Assembly: GCF_014636315.1 (NCBI RefSeq)
Contig: NZ_BMED01000001.1
Span: 1,431,941 to 1,495,940, forward strand
Source of the DNA: Parundibacterium terreum
GTDB lineage: Bacteria; Pseudomonadota; Gammaproteobacteria; Burkholderiales; Burkholderiaceae_D
DNA: 64,000 nucleotides
Direction: 5' to 3'
Translations under genes and position numbers: made by a program
Shown: one piece after another, positions 52,585 to 61,293 of the stretch
How the letters are laid out: every line of letters starts with the position of its first letter
Numbering within the stretch: the stretch's first letter is position 1
The notes under the pieces: generated by a model
What the model was told of the DNA's origin: nothing
Seen by the model: the letters and a program-made list of their open reading frames with translations, nothing else
Database searches by the model: none

Positions 52585-53418
52585 ATGGGGCATGCAGCGC
52601 ACACTCAAAACAGCCCGGCTGGGCAATTTTCCGAGCATGTGACGGTGGAAGGAATCGACGTCTATATGGAAGGCCGTGGACGCGAAACGATAGTCATGAT
52701 CCATGGCTGGCCGGACACGCACCGTCTGTGGGATGAGCAAGTGGCCGCGCTCAGGGACCGCTACCGCTGCGTGCGCTTCACGCTGCCGGGCTTCGACGCC
52801 GGTAAACCGCGCCGCGCCTATTCGCTGGAGGAAACCATGGAAATTTTCCGGCGCATCATCGACAAGGTCTGTCACGGACACAAAGTGATACTGATGCTGC
52901 ACGATTGGGGTTGTGTGTTCGGTTACCAGTTTTATATGCGACATCCATCCATGGTGTCCAGGATAGTCGGCGTGGACATAGGCGATGTGGACTCCCCCGA
53001 CTACCAGCCAACGCTGAAAGCCAGGCTGATGATAGTCAGCTACCAGCTATGGCTGGCTGCGGCCTGGCGCCTGGGCGGCAGGATAGGCGATGCGATGACC
53101 CGCGGCATGGCGCGTGCAGCAAGAGCTTACGCACGGCCCCGGGACATCGGTTCCCGCATGTGCTATCCCTACGATATTTTCTGGACGGGCTCCCATGGCG
53201 GCTACAAGAACACGCAGCTATTCAAGCCCGCTTGCCCTATGCTGTACATTTACGGCAAGCACAAACCCTTCATGTTCCATTCCCCGGCATGGCTGCTGGA
53301 GCTGGCGGAACATCCCGGCTCCGAAGTGCTGGGAATCGACTCCGGCCATTGGGTGATGAAGGAACAGCCGCATGCCTTCAATGAAGCGGTAGCTTACTGG
53401 CTGACTTTCAGCGCCTGA
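52585..53418 (+). CDS. Alpha/beta hydrolase (epoxide hydrolase/haloalkane dehalogenase-like)
   Basis: 277 residues from ATG 52585, chosen because CAGGAG lies 8 bases upstream; an ATG at 52561 has none. The core is typical: oxyanion loop HGWPDTHRLWD, nucleophile elbow LMLHDWGCVFGY, where aspartate rather than serine occupies the nucleophile position as in epoxide hydrolases and haloalkane dehalogenases, and a late histidine in GIDSGHWVMKEQP. A cap region with several tryptophans lies between. The substrate is unknown. It is 99 bases upstream of an M28 peptidase gene on the same strand. Confidence 0.85.
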   Translation: MGHAAHTQNSPAGQFSEHVTVEGIDVYMEGRGRETIVMIHGWPDTHRLWDEQVAALRDRYRCVRFTLPGFDAGKPRRAYSLEETMEIFRRIIDKVCHGHKVILMLHDWGCVFGYQFYMRHPSMVSRIVGVDIGDVDSPDYQPTLKARLMIVSYQLWLAAAWRLGGRIGDAMTRGMARAARAYARPRDIGSRMCYPYDIFWTGSHGGYKNTQLFKPACPMLYIYGKHKPFMFHSPAWLLELAEHPGSEVLGIDSGHWVMKEQPHAFNEAVAYWLTFSA

Positions 53419-53517
53419 TATCAGCAGATGAGTGCATGCCCGCAGGACAATTTTGCGCCGTATGCGATATCATTATCGCCGCGCAAAAAAGTACTGACTT
53501 CTATTCATAGGCAAACA

Positions 53518-54987
53518 ATGACAAAAAATACCGCCATCACCCGGCTTAAACGCATCAGCCGTGCCGTAGCGCTGGCCTGTCTGCTGGCAACGGCTGCGGG
53601 CCAAAGCAGCTTTGCAGCAGAAAGCAGCAAGCCCGCCGTAGATCCAGCCACGCTGGACAAAATCCGTGCAGCGGCCATGAGCAGCGACTGGGCCTATGAC
53701 AGGCTGGAAGACCTGACCGACCGCATCGGCCCGCGCCTGTCCGGCTCGCCCGGAGCGGCGGCGGCGGTGACTCAGGTTGCGGAAGCGATGAAGAAGATAG
53801 GTGCGCAAGTCAGTTTGCAGCCGGTCAAGGTACCGCACTGGGTGCGCGGCGCGGAGGCGGCAGAGCTGGTGGAGTATGCAGGCCGCCCTGCGGGCATTAC
53901 GCAAAAAGTGGTGCTGACGACGCTAGGCGGATCTTCAGCGACTCCCACCACCGGCATCACGGCCCAGGTGCTGGTGATTAACAGCTTTGACGAATTGCAG
54001 GCGCGCGCCGCTGAGGTCAAGGGCCGTATCGTGCTGTTCAACGTGCCCTTCGACCAGGACCTGGCGGACGGCGGACACGCGGGAGAGGCTTATGGGCTGG
54101 CAGCGAAATATCGCTCAGCCGGCCCTAACGCGGCGGCCAAGCTGGGTGCCGTTGCAGCATTGATGCGCTCGGTGACCGGCATAGACTACCGCATGCCGCA
54201 CACCGGCAATACCGGTTTTGAAAAAGGCGTGAAGTTGCCGGCGGCTGCCGTCAGCACGGAAGACGCCATGCTGATGGCGCGTCTTTCAGCGAAAGGGCCG
54301 CTGAGCATGCACCTGACGCTGACGCCGCAAACACTGCCGGATGCTGATAGCCACAATGTGATCGCCGATCTGCCCGGCAGCGATCCGAATGCAGAAATCG
54401 TCATTATTTCCGGTCACCTGGATTCCTGGGACCTGGCACATGGCGCCATCGATGACGGTGCCGGTGTCACTGCCGCCATGGGAGCGCTGGAGATTATCAA
54501 GCGACTGGGTTTGCAACCGCGTCGTACGATACGTGTGATTGCATGGATGAATGAAGAAAACGGCGGACGCGGTGCCCAGGCTTATTTTGACGCCAACAAG
54601 GACAAGCTGGCATCGCATTTTGCCGCAATAGAAAGCGACAGCGGCGCAGGCAAGCCGGAAGGCATGTTTGCGGCCATCCGGCCGGAATCGGTAAAGCTGT
54701 TCGCCCCTTTGCAAAAAGCCTTGCTGCCGCTGGGCGCACCTGTCATGCGGCGTGCGGATGCCTTGCACACCGGCGACCTCACACCGCTGGAGCTGGGTGG
54801 GGTGCCCAGCTTTGAACCACTGCTGGACAGGCATACTTATTTCCACTACCACCATAGCGCGGCTGACACGCTGGACAAGGTGGAGCCGGACAATCTGCGC
54901 CGCCAGGTAGCCTTGATGGCAATGATGAGCTGGTACCTGTCCAATATGCCGGAAGCCATAGGCCGCGCGCCTGAGTTTAAGCCCTGA
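53518..54987 (+). CDS. M28 family zinc aminopeptidase, exported
   Basis: 489 residues from ATG 53518, where a signal peptide begins (basic start, hydrophobic ALACLLATAAG, cleavage near SFAAES); earlier in-frame codons precede it without sense. A PA-like domain insertion (about 125-265) is followed by the M28 catalytic core with metal-binding residues: H in ISGHLDSWDLAHGAIDDGAG (with the D), catalytic/metal E in WMNEENGGRG, D in AIESDSGAG, and H in YFHYHHSAADT. Such enzymes cleave N-terminal residues from peptides in the periplasm. Confidence 0.9.
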   Translation: MTKNTAITRLKRISRAVALACLLATAAGQSSFAAESSKPAVDPATLDKIRAAAMSSDWAYDRLEDLTDRIGPRLSGSPGAAAAVTQVAEAMKKIGAQVSLQPVKVPHWVRGAEAAELVEYAGRPAGITQKVVLTTLGGSSATPTTGITAQVLVINSFDELQARAAEVKGRIVLFNVPFDQDLADGGHAGEAYGLAAKYRSAGPNAAAKLGAVAALMRSVTGIDYRMPHTGNTGFEKGVKLPAAAVSTEDAMLMARLSAKGPLSMHLTLTPQTLPDADSHNVIADLPGSDPNAEIVIISGHLDSWDLAHGAIDDGAGVTAAMGALEIIKRLGLQPRRTIRVIAWMNEENGGRGAQAYFDANKDKLASHFAAIESDSGAGKPEGMFAAIRPESVKLFAPLQKALLPLGAPVMRRADALHTGDLTPLELGGVPSFEPLLDRHTYFHYHHSAADTLDKVEPDNLRRQVALMAMMSWYLSNMPEAIGRAPEFKP

Positions 54988-55028
54988 GCCAACAAACTCA
55001 TCGAGACCGATAAGTCCGGGCCAATTCC

Positions 55029-55805
55029 TCAGCCCGGCTTTTCTCTCTTGTTGCGCCGAAAAAATCTCCAGCGCAAACGCAAGTCATACCAGATAGGCCC
55101 GAAGCTCAGCAGAGCCAGCAACGCGGACAGAAAAATTGTCGCCGAATAGCCTATGTGCTTGAAGCCCAGCGCACCGGAAACCCCGCCGATGAAAAAACAA
55201 AAGATCAGGGTTGCGTGCAGCCTCAGTTTACTGCGGTTGGCATACACGATTTGGCCCGGTATTTGACGGCGATTGTAGTAAAACAGCTTGCCCAGTTCTA
55301 TGCCTATATCCGTGCTGAGCCCTGTTACATGTGTAGTCCGGATCACCGCGCCACTGACCTTGGTGATGATCGCGTTTTGCAAACCCATGATGAAGCACAA
55401 TAGCAATACGGTGATGGGCGCCAACAGATCCCGCATTGCCGCCAGGTTGAGCCCCGCCAGTCCAAACAATAGCAGCAATGCCGCTTCCACCAACAGGCTC
55501 AATGCATACTGGCTGCGCAACTGACTGCGGCGCGCCCAATTGATCAGCAGAGCCGTCGTGGCGGCTCCCAGCACAAAGGCAATCCACGCCGCCAGTGCCG
55601 CCAGTGCAAGTCCCGACTCTCCCAGTGCGGCACTATCCGCCATGCCTGAGACGATGCCGGTCATATGCGAGGTATATCGTCCTATCGCAAGAAAGCCTCC
55701 GGCATTCACTGCACCGGCGACAAAAGCCAGCACATAGCCCAGATGCCTGTCCTTGCGGCTATCGCGTTTGTTGCTGGTTAATTGGCGCAGGTAAAGAAGC
55801 GGCAT
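55029..55805 (-). CDS. YoaK-type DUF1275 membrane protein
   Basis: 258 residues with about six hydrophobic helices. The family pattern is present: FVAGAVNAGGFLAIGRYTSHMTGIVSGM at the first helix, a PITVLLLCFIMGLQNAIITKVSGAVIRTTHVTGLSTDIGIELG stretch (with the characteristic G-LQN and T-HVTG motifs), and FFIGGVSGALGF. The C-terminus is basic. DUF1275 proteins are inner-membrane proteins of unknown function; no transporter activity has been firmly shown. Single gene, convergent with the M28 peptidase. Confidence 0.88.
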   Translation of the reverse strand: MPLLYLRQLTSNKRDSRKDRHLGYVLAFVAGAVNAGGFLAIGRYTSHMTGIVSGMADSAALGESGLALAALAAWIAFVLGAATTALLINWARRSQLRSQYALSLLVEAALLLLFGLAGLNLAAMRDLLAPITVLLLCFIMGLQNAIITKVSGAVIRTTHVTGLSTDIGIELGKLFYYNRRQIPGQIVYANRSKLRLHATLIFCFFIGGVSGALGFKHIGYSATIFLSALLALLSFGPIWYDLRLRWRFFRRNKREKPG

Positions 55806-55842
55806 GTTTTTTTACAGGCTCCGTAATTAAATTCAGCTGGCC

Positions 55843-56619
55843 TCAGTCCACCGGCTGCCAGTTGTTCCTGCGTTGCTGCAGCAGGTTTTGTGCAGTCAGG
55901 CGCAAGGCGACATCATGCTGGGGTTCCAGCAGTCTCAGCCGGTCGATGATTTGTTGATCCGGGATGTCCAGCAGCGTGCCCTTGCAGGCGAACACAATCT
56001 TGTTATTGGAATCCGGCACGTCAATCGCAAGCACGGCCTCGTCAAAGCTGCGGCGGATGCGGTCCACATACAATTCCATATCCTGCTTCTCCCCCAACAG
56101 ATTGACTACCAGGATGCCATCCTCCTTCATGGACTGGAAACAGGCATCGTAAAAAGTCTGGCTGCACAGTGGCGGCGGCTGGCCATGCCTGTCGAAACCG
56201 TCCACGATCAGCACATCATAGGCGGCATCGGCCTGTGCAACCATTTCCACGCCGTCCTGGCACAGCACCTGCAGGCGAGCATCATCCTCGGGAATGCAAA
56301 AGCTGTCACGCAGCGCAATCACCCGCGGGTCGTTATCGACCACCACGATGGATGCCAGCGGTAAATGGTTGTAGCAGTATTTGGTCAGCGATCCGCCGCC
56401 CAGCCCTATCATGGCGATCAGTTGCGGCTCGCTGTTGAACAACAAAAAACCCATCATCGCCTTGGTATAGGCCAGCGTCAGGTGATCCGGATAGTCCAGG
56501 TGCATCTCGCTCTGAATTGCGGATACATCAAACAGCAGGGACACCGTGCGCCGGCTCTTGTGCACAAAGGGCTTGCCGGAAACGGACTGCTCTGCCAGCT
56601 CGTCAAAACCGTTCAGCAC
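55843..56619 (-). CDS. Spermidine synthase-like SAM-dependent methyltransferase-fold protein
   Basis: 258 residues from GTG 56619, supported by AGGAAG 6 bases upstream. It has the Rossmann fold of spermidine synthases: HLDYPDHLTLAYTKAMMGFLLF near the start, the nucleotide-binding motif MIGLGGGSLTKYC, acidic residue VVVDNDPRVIAL, and IVDGFDRHGQPPPLCSQTFYDACF, in place of the DSSDP segment of true enzymes. The active-site aspartates that bind putrescine are therefore not clearly conserved, so polyamine synthesis is uncertain. It may be a stand-alone SpeE-like methyltransferase-fold protein. Single gene between YoaK and YkgJ. Confidence 0.78.
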   Translation of the reverse strand: MLNGFDELAEQSVSGKPFVHKSRRTVSLLFDVSAIQSEMHLDYPDHLTLAYTKAMMGFLLFNSEPQLIAMIGLGGGSLTKYCYNHLPLASIVVVDNDPRVIALRDSFCIPEDDARLQVLCQDGVEMVAQADAAYDVLIVDGFDRHGQPPPLCSQTFYDACFQSMKEDGILVVNLLGEKQDMELYVDRIRRSFDEAVLAIDVPDSNNKIVFACKGTLLDIPDQQIIDRLRLLEPQHDVALRLTAQNLLQQRRNNWQPVD

Positions 56620-56652
56620 TATGTCTTCCTTTATTCAAGTCCCTGGGATGAG

Positions 56653-57006
56653 TCATACCAGTACATGCCTCGCCTCGACGAAATATTGATGGATCTGCTG
56701 CTCTATGGCTGGGTCTGTCATCACCTCCGGCCTCTGGCCGCGCGGGCACAACAGGCGCGGCGTGGTACCGAACAGGCGGCAGATCAGTGGCCGCTCGTCA
56801 TATACCTGGCAGCCCTGCGGGCCGAGGTGCGGGCAACTCAGTTCCGCCAGCGCCGCATCATGCTCGGCATCGGTCTTGACCGGCAGCCTGGCCATTTCCA
56901 GCGTAGACGTAGTCACCGGCCCGCAGCAATCATGGCAGCCGGGCACACACGCAAACGAAGGGATGCGTTCGCGGAAAAATTTAAGTTTGTAGGTATTGGC
57001 ATCCAT
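56653..57006 (-). CDS. YkgJ family cysteine-cluster protein
   Basis: 117 residues. The eight-cysteine-type pattern of the family is visible: C in SFACVPGCHDCCGPVTT, C in LSCPHLGPQGCQVYDERPLICRLFGTTPRLLCPRG. Such clusters bind zinc or an iron-sulfur centre. The gene ends 34 bases before the spermidine-synthase-like gene on the same strand, and could share its transcript. No enzymatic activity is assigned. Confidence 0.85.
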   Translation of the reverse strand: MDANTYKLKFFRERIPSFACVPGCHDCCGPVTTSTLEMARLPVKTDAEHDAALAELSCPHLGPQGCQVYDERPLICRLFGTTPRLLCPRGQRPEVMTDPAIEQQIHQYFVEARHVLV

Positions 57007-57247
57007 GGAAACGGCGGCTATCCGGCACGAACAAAAAAACCTGCGCCATGCATCAATCTAGCCGTCTGGCGATCATAGCATGCGTGCCCCGGCCTATTTA
57101 AAAACTTGCCCAAAAACATGAATAAGCATGCTTAAAAACCCCGCCGCCTCGCCGGAGTAGAATGGGGCGAGCAAGCGGTCCACCTTGCTTTGCTATTGCC
57201 ACTCAAGCCCCTGGAAGTACACGACAATTAAAACGGAGACCTGCATC

Positions 57248-57556
57248 ATGGCCAAACTATTTGCGATTTATCAACAGCCTGCCGACCCCGCCAAGTTCGA
57301 TGAATATTACTTCAACAAGCATGTGCCGCTGGCCAAAACCATTCCCGGCCTGCGCAGTTATGAAGTAACAAGCGGGGATGTGATGGGCATGGGAGGCAAG
57401 CATGCAGTCTATCTGGTCGCGATACTGGGCTTCGATTCGATGGAAGCCATAGGTGCGGCGATGGCTTCGCAGCAGGGCCAGGCTACGGCAGCCGACCTGG
57501 CAAATTTTGCGAGCGCAGGCGTAGATGTAATGAGCGCCGAAACCCGCATGGTGTGA
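57248..57556 (+). CDS. EthD-family protein
   Basis: 102 residues from ATG 57248, preceded by GGAGA; a longer frame (57185) has no site. The ferredoxin-like fold of the EthD/Dabb superfamily is suggested by MAKLFAIYQQPADPAKFDEYYFNKHVPLAKTIPGLRSYEV, where the HxPLAxxIPGL motif is the family signature. EthD is named from ethyl tert-butyl ether degradation, but most relatives have unknown roles. A bidirectional terminator follows. Confidence 0.85.
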   Translation: MAKLFAIYQQPADPAKFDEYYFNKHVPLAKTIPGLRSYEVTSGDVMGMGGKHAVYLVAILGFDSMEAIGAAMASQQGQATAADLANFASAGVDVMSAETRMV

Positions 57557-57587
57557 GCTTGTCGGCATCCGTCTGCAAGCACAGGCG

Positions 57588-57619
57588 AAAAAAAAGGAGG
57601 CCAGCGGCCTCCTTTTTTT
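57588..57619. terminator. Bidirectional intrinsic terminator
   Basis: GGAGGCC-AGC-GGCCTCC flanked by an A8 run on the left and a T7 run on the right, so it can terminate both the EthD-family gene and the convergent GDPD gene. Confidence 0.9.
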
Positions 57620-57641
57620 GCAGATTGCGTGAACGGCTTGA

Positions 57642-59030
57642 TCAGCGCCCGGTTTCGCGCAGGTAGGCGGCCCTGGCAGCAAACGCTGTATTGCTGAAGT
57701 CGGAAAATACGCCGTCTATGCCAGCACGGTAGAAGTCCAGGTATTCCGGTGTAGGATCACCCTTGTAGATGCCGGCCAGGTATTTGCCTTCGTTACGGAA
57801 AGTGTAGCTGTGCACGAACAGGCCAGCCTTGTGCGCGTCGGCAATCAGGCTGGTTGGCGTGACACTGTTCACGTCGGCCAGCGAGCCAGTGTAAGGTGTG
57901 CCGTCGGCGTTCTTGTCCTTGAACGGCACGACCTTCCATGACATCACTTGCGGCTTCCAAGGCCCTATGCCATCTGCATAGGTTTTTATTTCAGCAAGGC
58001 CGGCCGGAGTCAGCATCACGCCAAAGTAGCGTGCATCGCCTGCCAGGGTCCAGCTATACGGACGGCCATCAACGAAAATATACACATCGTTGGTTTTATA
58101 GATCATCTCGCCGGTCTTGTAGTTGACGTCATTACCGTCCACCAGTTGCACCGCCTTGGCTTTCATCCCTGCGGAGCGCAAGTATTTCAGGCTGACCGGA
58201 TCGAAGCTCTGCACAAATACTGGAGCATCCTTGGCGTTCAGGCCATTGTCGTTCAAGGCCTTCAGCAAGGCATCTTCCAGCGGATGGCTGCCTGGTGCGC
58301 CACAGCCGTTGGCGATTGCCTGCGCATTGTTCCAGATCGGGTTCTTGGTTTCAGGATAGACGGACAGCGTGCGGCCGGTAGCCTTGCTCTTGGCCTTGGC
58401 GATATCGATGATTTCCTGGAAGCTCAGCACAGGATATTTACCATTCAATACAGTAGGACGCTGGTCGCGCGCATCGTAGGTCGTGCCGCCGAACCATTGC
58501 TTCAATTCTGCCAGTGTAAAGTCGGTGATGGACCAGTCATTGGTATGGTCTTCACCATCAACGATCAGGGATTTCAACACTGACTTCGGATCGTTAGGAT
58601 CGGTCAGGTCGCTCAGGTACTGGGCTGGACCGCTATCGGCAGTGACCGGATATTTCACATTCACCATCACGCCAGGCACAGTGCGCTTGCGCGAGGCCAC
58701 GTCAGCATTGGTTTTTGCCACATCGGCAATGTTGGTGTTATCGCTCAGCCATGGATTATGGCGGGCAACCAGTTTGCAATCCTTGGTCAGGTGCAAATCG
58801 GTTTCCAGCGAATCGGCACCAGCGTCGGCCGCGCCTTCATAGGAAGGCTGGGTCTCTTCGGGGAACAGGCCAGGCAAGCCGCGATGTCCGATAACCAGGG
58901 GCATTTCGGCATTCAGCGTGGAAAACGGCAGCGGAGTATTGCTGCCGCCACAAGCGCTCATCAGCAAACTGCCGCCTACAGCCAGGGAAATTCCCAGCGG
59001 ACGTAGCGACAGGATTTTTTTATTCAGCAT
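57642..59030 (-). CDS. Glycerophosphodiester phosphodiesterase lipoprotein
   Basis: 462 residues from ATG 59030, supported by GGAG 8 bases upstream. The N-terminus is a lipoprotein signal (hydrophobic stretch then LLMSAC, acylated at that cysteine). The GDPD domain spans about 55-450, with catalytic motif MPLVIGHRGLPGLFPEETQPSYEGAADAGADSLETDLHLTKD, containing the essential HR and E-T-D-x-H residues, and QSFDPVSLKYL later. The enzyme hydrolyses glycerophosphodiesters to glycerol-3-phosphate and an alcohol in the periplasm. The length exceeds cytoplasmic UgpQ and fits the periplasmic GlpQ-type group. Confidence 0.9.
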   Translation of the reverse strand: MLNKKILSLRPLGISLAVGGSLLMSACGGSNTPLPFSTLNAEMPLVIGHRGLPGLFPEETQPSYEGAADAGADSLETDLHLTKDCKLVARHNPWLSDNTNIADVAKTNADVASRKRTVPGVMVNVKYPVTADSGPAQYLSDLTDPNDPKSVLKSLIVDGEDHTNDWSITDFTLAELKQWFGGTTYDARDQRPTVLNGKYPVLSFQEIIDIAKAKSKATGRTLSVYPETKNPIWNNAQAIANGCGAPGSHPLEDALLKALNDNGLNAKDAPVFVQSFDPVSLKYLRSAGMKAKAVQLVDGNDVNYKTGEMIYKTNDVYIFVDGRPYSWTLAGDARYFGVMLTPAGLAEIKTYADGIGPWKPQVMSWKVVPFKDKNADGTPYTGSLADVNSVTPTSLIADAHKAGLFVHSYTFRNEGKYLAGIYKGDPTPEYLDFYRAGIDGVFSDFSNTAFAARAAYLRETGR

Positions 59031-59218
59031 GATCACATCTCCAGTTGGAAAAACTGGAGCCATGCTAATTTGCCTGCATGACCAGATGATGACATTCTAT
59101 CAACCAACAAAACCGGACGCGGAAACAGCCGCCTGGACTGCTTGCTTCATCTATCTGGCTCTATGGTACTTGTCGCACCTTTCTTACTAAGGTCTGCATT
59201 GCAGAATCAGGCAAGGAA

Positions 59219-60085
59219 TCAGGCCGCTCTTCTTGCATCTTCCAAAGCGGCGCTCAGCATGGCGATCTGCTCCTTGAGCGCTGCATTTTCGGCGCTCAAT
59301 TCACTGATCCTGCGATTCAGCAGGGAGACGTCGCTGCCATCCTGGGCGCTATGATTGCCAACTGTATTAGCTGCACCGCTAACCTCTGCCGTGTCGCCCT
59401 CTTTCGGCGGCTTCGGCGGCTTGCTGGCAGCTTTCATTTCGCGCACCTGTTTTGCGGCCTGCTGCAATTCCTTGCGCCCGCCTGCAACCGCTGCTGCCTG
59501 CTCAGATGCCGGCAATGAAGCTACGGCAGCAGCCGCGTTGATGGAAATGGTGCCTGCCCTTACCGCCGCCACCAGTTCAGGCGCTGCGGTCTTGGTAATT
59601 TTCTCTATCTGGCCTATGGTATTGCTGCTGATGCCGGCAGCCTTGGCCAGATCTTCGCGGGTGTTGCGCTTGCCGGCCTGGGGTGCTTCTGCACCAGGCT
59701 CCGCCGCCGAATCAGCAACATCCGCTGCGGGGGCGGGCGAACTTTCCTGTTGGACAGCGGCGCGCGTGGCGATTATTTCCTTCTTGCGCAAAGCCAGCAC
59801 GCCACGCTGGAAATCGGTCACGCTGCGGCGTGCCAGATGATTATCTATCATCCACAACTGCACATCCTCTATCGAGCCGAACCTAGAGTTTTGCACGGTC
59901 TTGTATTCAATGCCGTGCTTCTGGCAAATGGCAAGGCGGTTATGCCCGTCTATCAGCGTGTCTCCCCACAGCACCAGTGCATCGCGGCAGCCTTCGGCCA
60001 GCATGCTGCGTTCCAGCGCCGCATACTCGTTCGGCGTCAACGGGTCTATGTAGGCGCGCAATTCTTCATTGATAACGATGTTCAT
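59219..60085 (-). CDS. ParB-like nuclease-fold protein with C-terminal coiled coil
   Basis: 288 residues. The first ~95 residues are a ParB/Srx-like domain (LTPNEYAALERSMLAEGCRDALVLWGDTLIDGHNRLAICQKHG; the DGHNR box corresponds to the nucleotide/catalytic motif). A helix-turn-helix-like region follows (TREDLAKAAGISSNTIGQIEKI), then a low-complexity Ala/Pro linker and a coiled coil with leucine heptads (LLNRRISELSAENAALKEQIAMLSAAL). There is no ParA gene nearby, so it is not a typical chromosome partition locus. Related lone proteins occur on mobile elements and act as DNA-binding regulators; role here unknown. Confidence 0.75.
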   Translation of the reverse strand: MNIVINEELRAYIDPLTPNEYAALERSMLAEGCRDALVLWGDTLIDGHNRLAICQKHGIEYKTVQNSRFGSIEDVQLWMIDNHLARRSVTDFQRGVLALRKKEIIATRAAVQQESSPAPAADVADSAAEPGAEAPQAGKRNTREDLAKAAGISSNTIGQIEKITKTAAPELVAAVRAGTISINAAAAVASLPASEQAAAVAGGRKELQQAAKQVREMKAASKPPKPPKEGDTAEVSGAANTVGNHSAQDGSDVSLLNRRISELSAENAALKEQIAMLSAALEDARRAA

Positions 60086-60272
60086 ACTTTTCTTTCAATT
60101 CTTTTATGCGGCAGGGAACACAATTTTTTCCATCTCAAGCTGGAAAAAGCATCGCCCTGTGACGATTCGCGACCAGCATTCTACACCATGCACCATGGCG
60201 ATTTAGCCGTTTGAAGCAGCTTCAGTGATAAGCTTGCAACTTGGCAAAACGACATTCCAAGCTTGGAGAACC

Positions 60273-60815
60273 ATGATTCCTGCCGTTTCCATGAATGCCC
60301 ATACCACCCTTGGCGGACGTATCCTGAAAGTCAATCATGCCGGTGAGCAGGGTGCAGTCAATATTTATGCCGGGCAGATATTCATGGCCCGCCTTACCAC
60401 TCCTACGCTGGTCCCCGAATTGCGTGAGTTCAAATCGCACGAAGAAGCTCATCGCGCGATCTTCGCCGCAGAATTAAAACGCCGTGGCCTTCCCCGCTGC
60501 CGCAGCTACTGGTTGTGTGCCGCCGGGGGCTACACACTTGGACTGCTTACCGGCCTGTTTGGAAAGCGGGCGATTGCGGCAACTACCGTCGCAGTGGAAA
60601 GCGTCGTGCTCAAGCATCTGGAACACCAATTAACCGATTTGCATGGAAAAGACCAGGATGCAGTAGCCGCCATCTCGGCGATCGTCGTGGAAGAAAGGCT
60701 GCATCATGACCAGTCTGCATCCTATCTGCCGACCGGCAATCTTTGGAGCAAACTGATTACACCGGTGGTGGCACTGTCTACCGAGGCAGTCATCTGGATG
60801 GGTATGAATATCTAA
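60273..60815 (+). CDS. coq7: COQ7-type demethoxyubiquinone hydroxylase
   Basis: 180 residues from ATG 60273, with GGAG 5-8 bases upstream (ATG 60291 is possible). It is a di-iron carboxylate four-helix protein: metal ligands in VNHAGEQGA (E), HEEAHR (E-x-x-H), AVESVVLKHLEHQ (E) and VVEERLHH (E-x-x-H). COQ7 hydroxylates demethoxyubiquinone in ubiquinone synthesis. The first motif and compact length resemble the alphaproteobacterial/eukaryotic form more than the longer betaproteobacterial one that I would expect, so this may be a paralogue. It is a single gene downstream of the divergent ParB-like gene. Confidence 0.85.
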   Translation: MIPAVSMNAHTTLGGRILKVNHAGEQGAVNIYAGQIFMARLTTPTLVPELREFKSHEEAHRAIFAAELKRRGLPRCRSYWLCAAGGYTLGLLTGLFGKRAIAATTVAVESVVLKHLEHQLTDLHGKDQDAVAAISAIVVEERLHHDQSASYLPTGNLWSKLITPVVALSTEAVIWMGMNI

Positions 60816-61293
60816 TGCTCATATATAAATAGCAGGCTTGAACCATACTATTTAGATAATACGGACGTTGTTCAGGCTTGAATATCCAAATTAATATATT
60901 TAAGACCCAATTTAGTGCCCTTGCCGCTGCATCGAATAAATCTCTCTGAACTATCTTTACAATTTGCGTGTCCAACCACGCGCCAAGCCAATGCATGGTT
61001 TAATGCTCAGGGAATACTTAAGTAATTCATAAAGACTGTTGTGAAATCCCTCTGGCGCTGCTGCTCCCACTCGGTGTGCCGCGGCACTTGCCTTCATCGG
61101 CGGCTGGCAGAATGCCAGGCAGGCGGGATACAGAACCAGAGTAAATTCAGAGTAATTTCGCAACCGCCACCTGGATTTGATATACAAGTTGCAGCCTACT
61201 TGTAAATCATTGCAACAAAGTATGCAGTTGAGCTTGATTTGGCATCCGTACAGCTAATATATATACTTGGCTGAACATTTTTGGAGATTGTGC
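60816..61293. other. Intergenic region without a recognised gene
   Basis: 478 bases before prc. Short reverse-strand frames (60790-60996 and 60957-61187) have no good ribosome-binding site or family match. The 10-mer CAGGCTTGAA is repeated at 60833 and 60873. AT-rich sequence at 61195-61265 probably contains the prc promoter. Confidence 0.4.
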
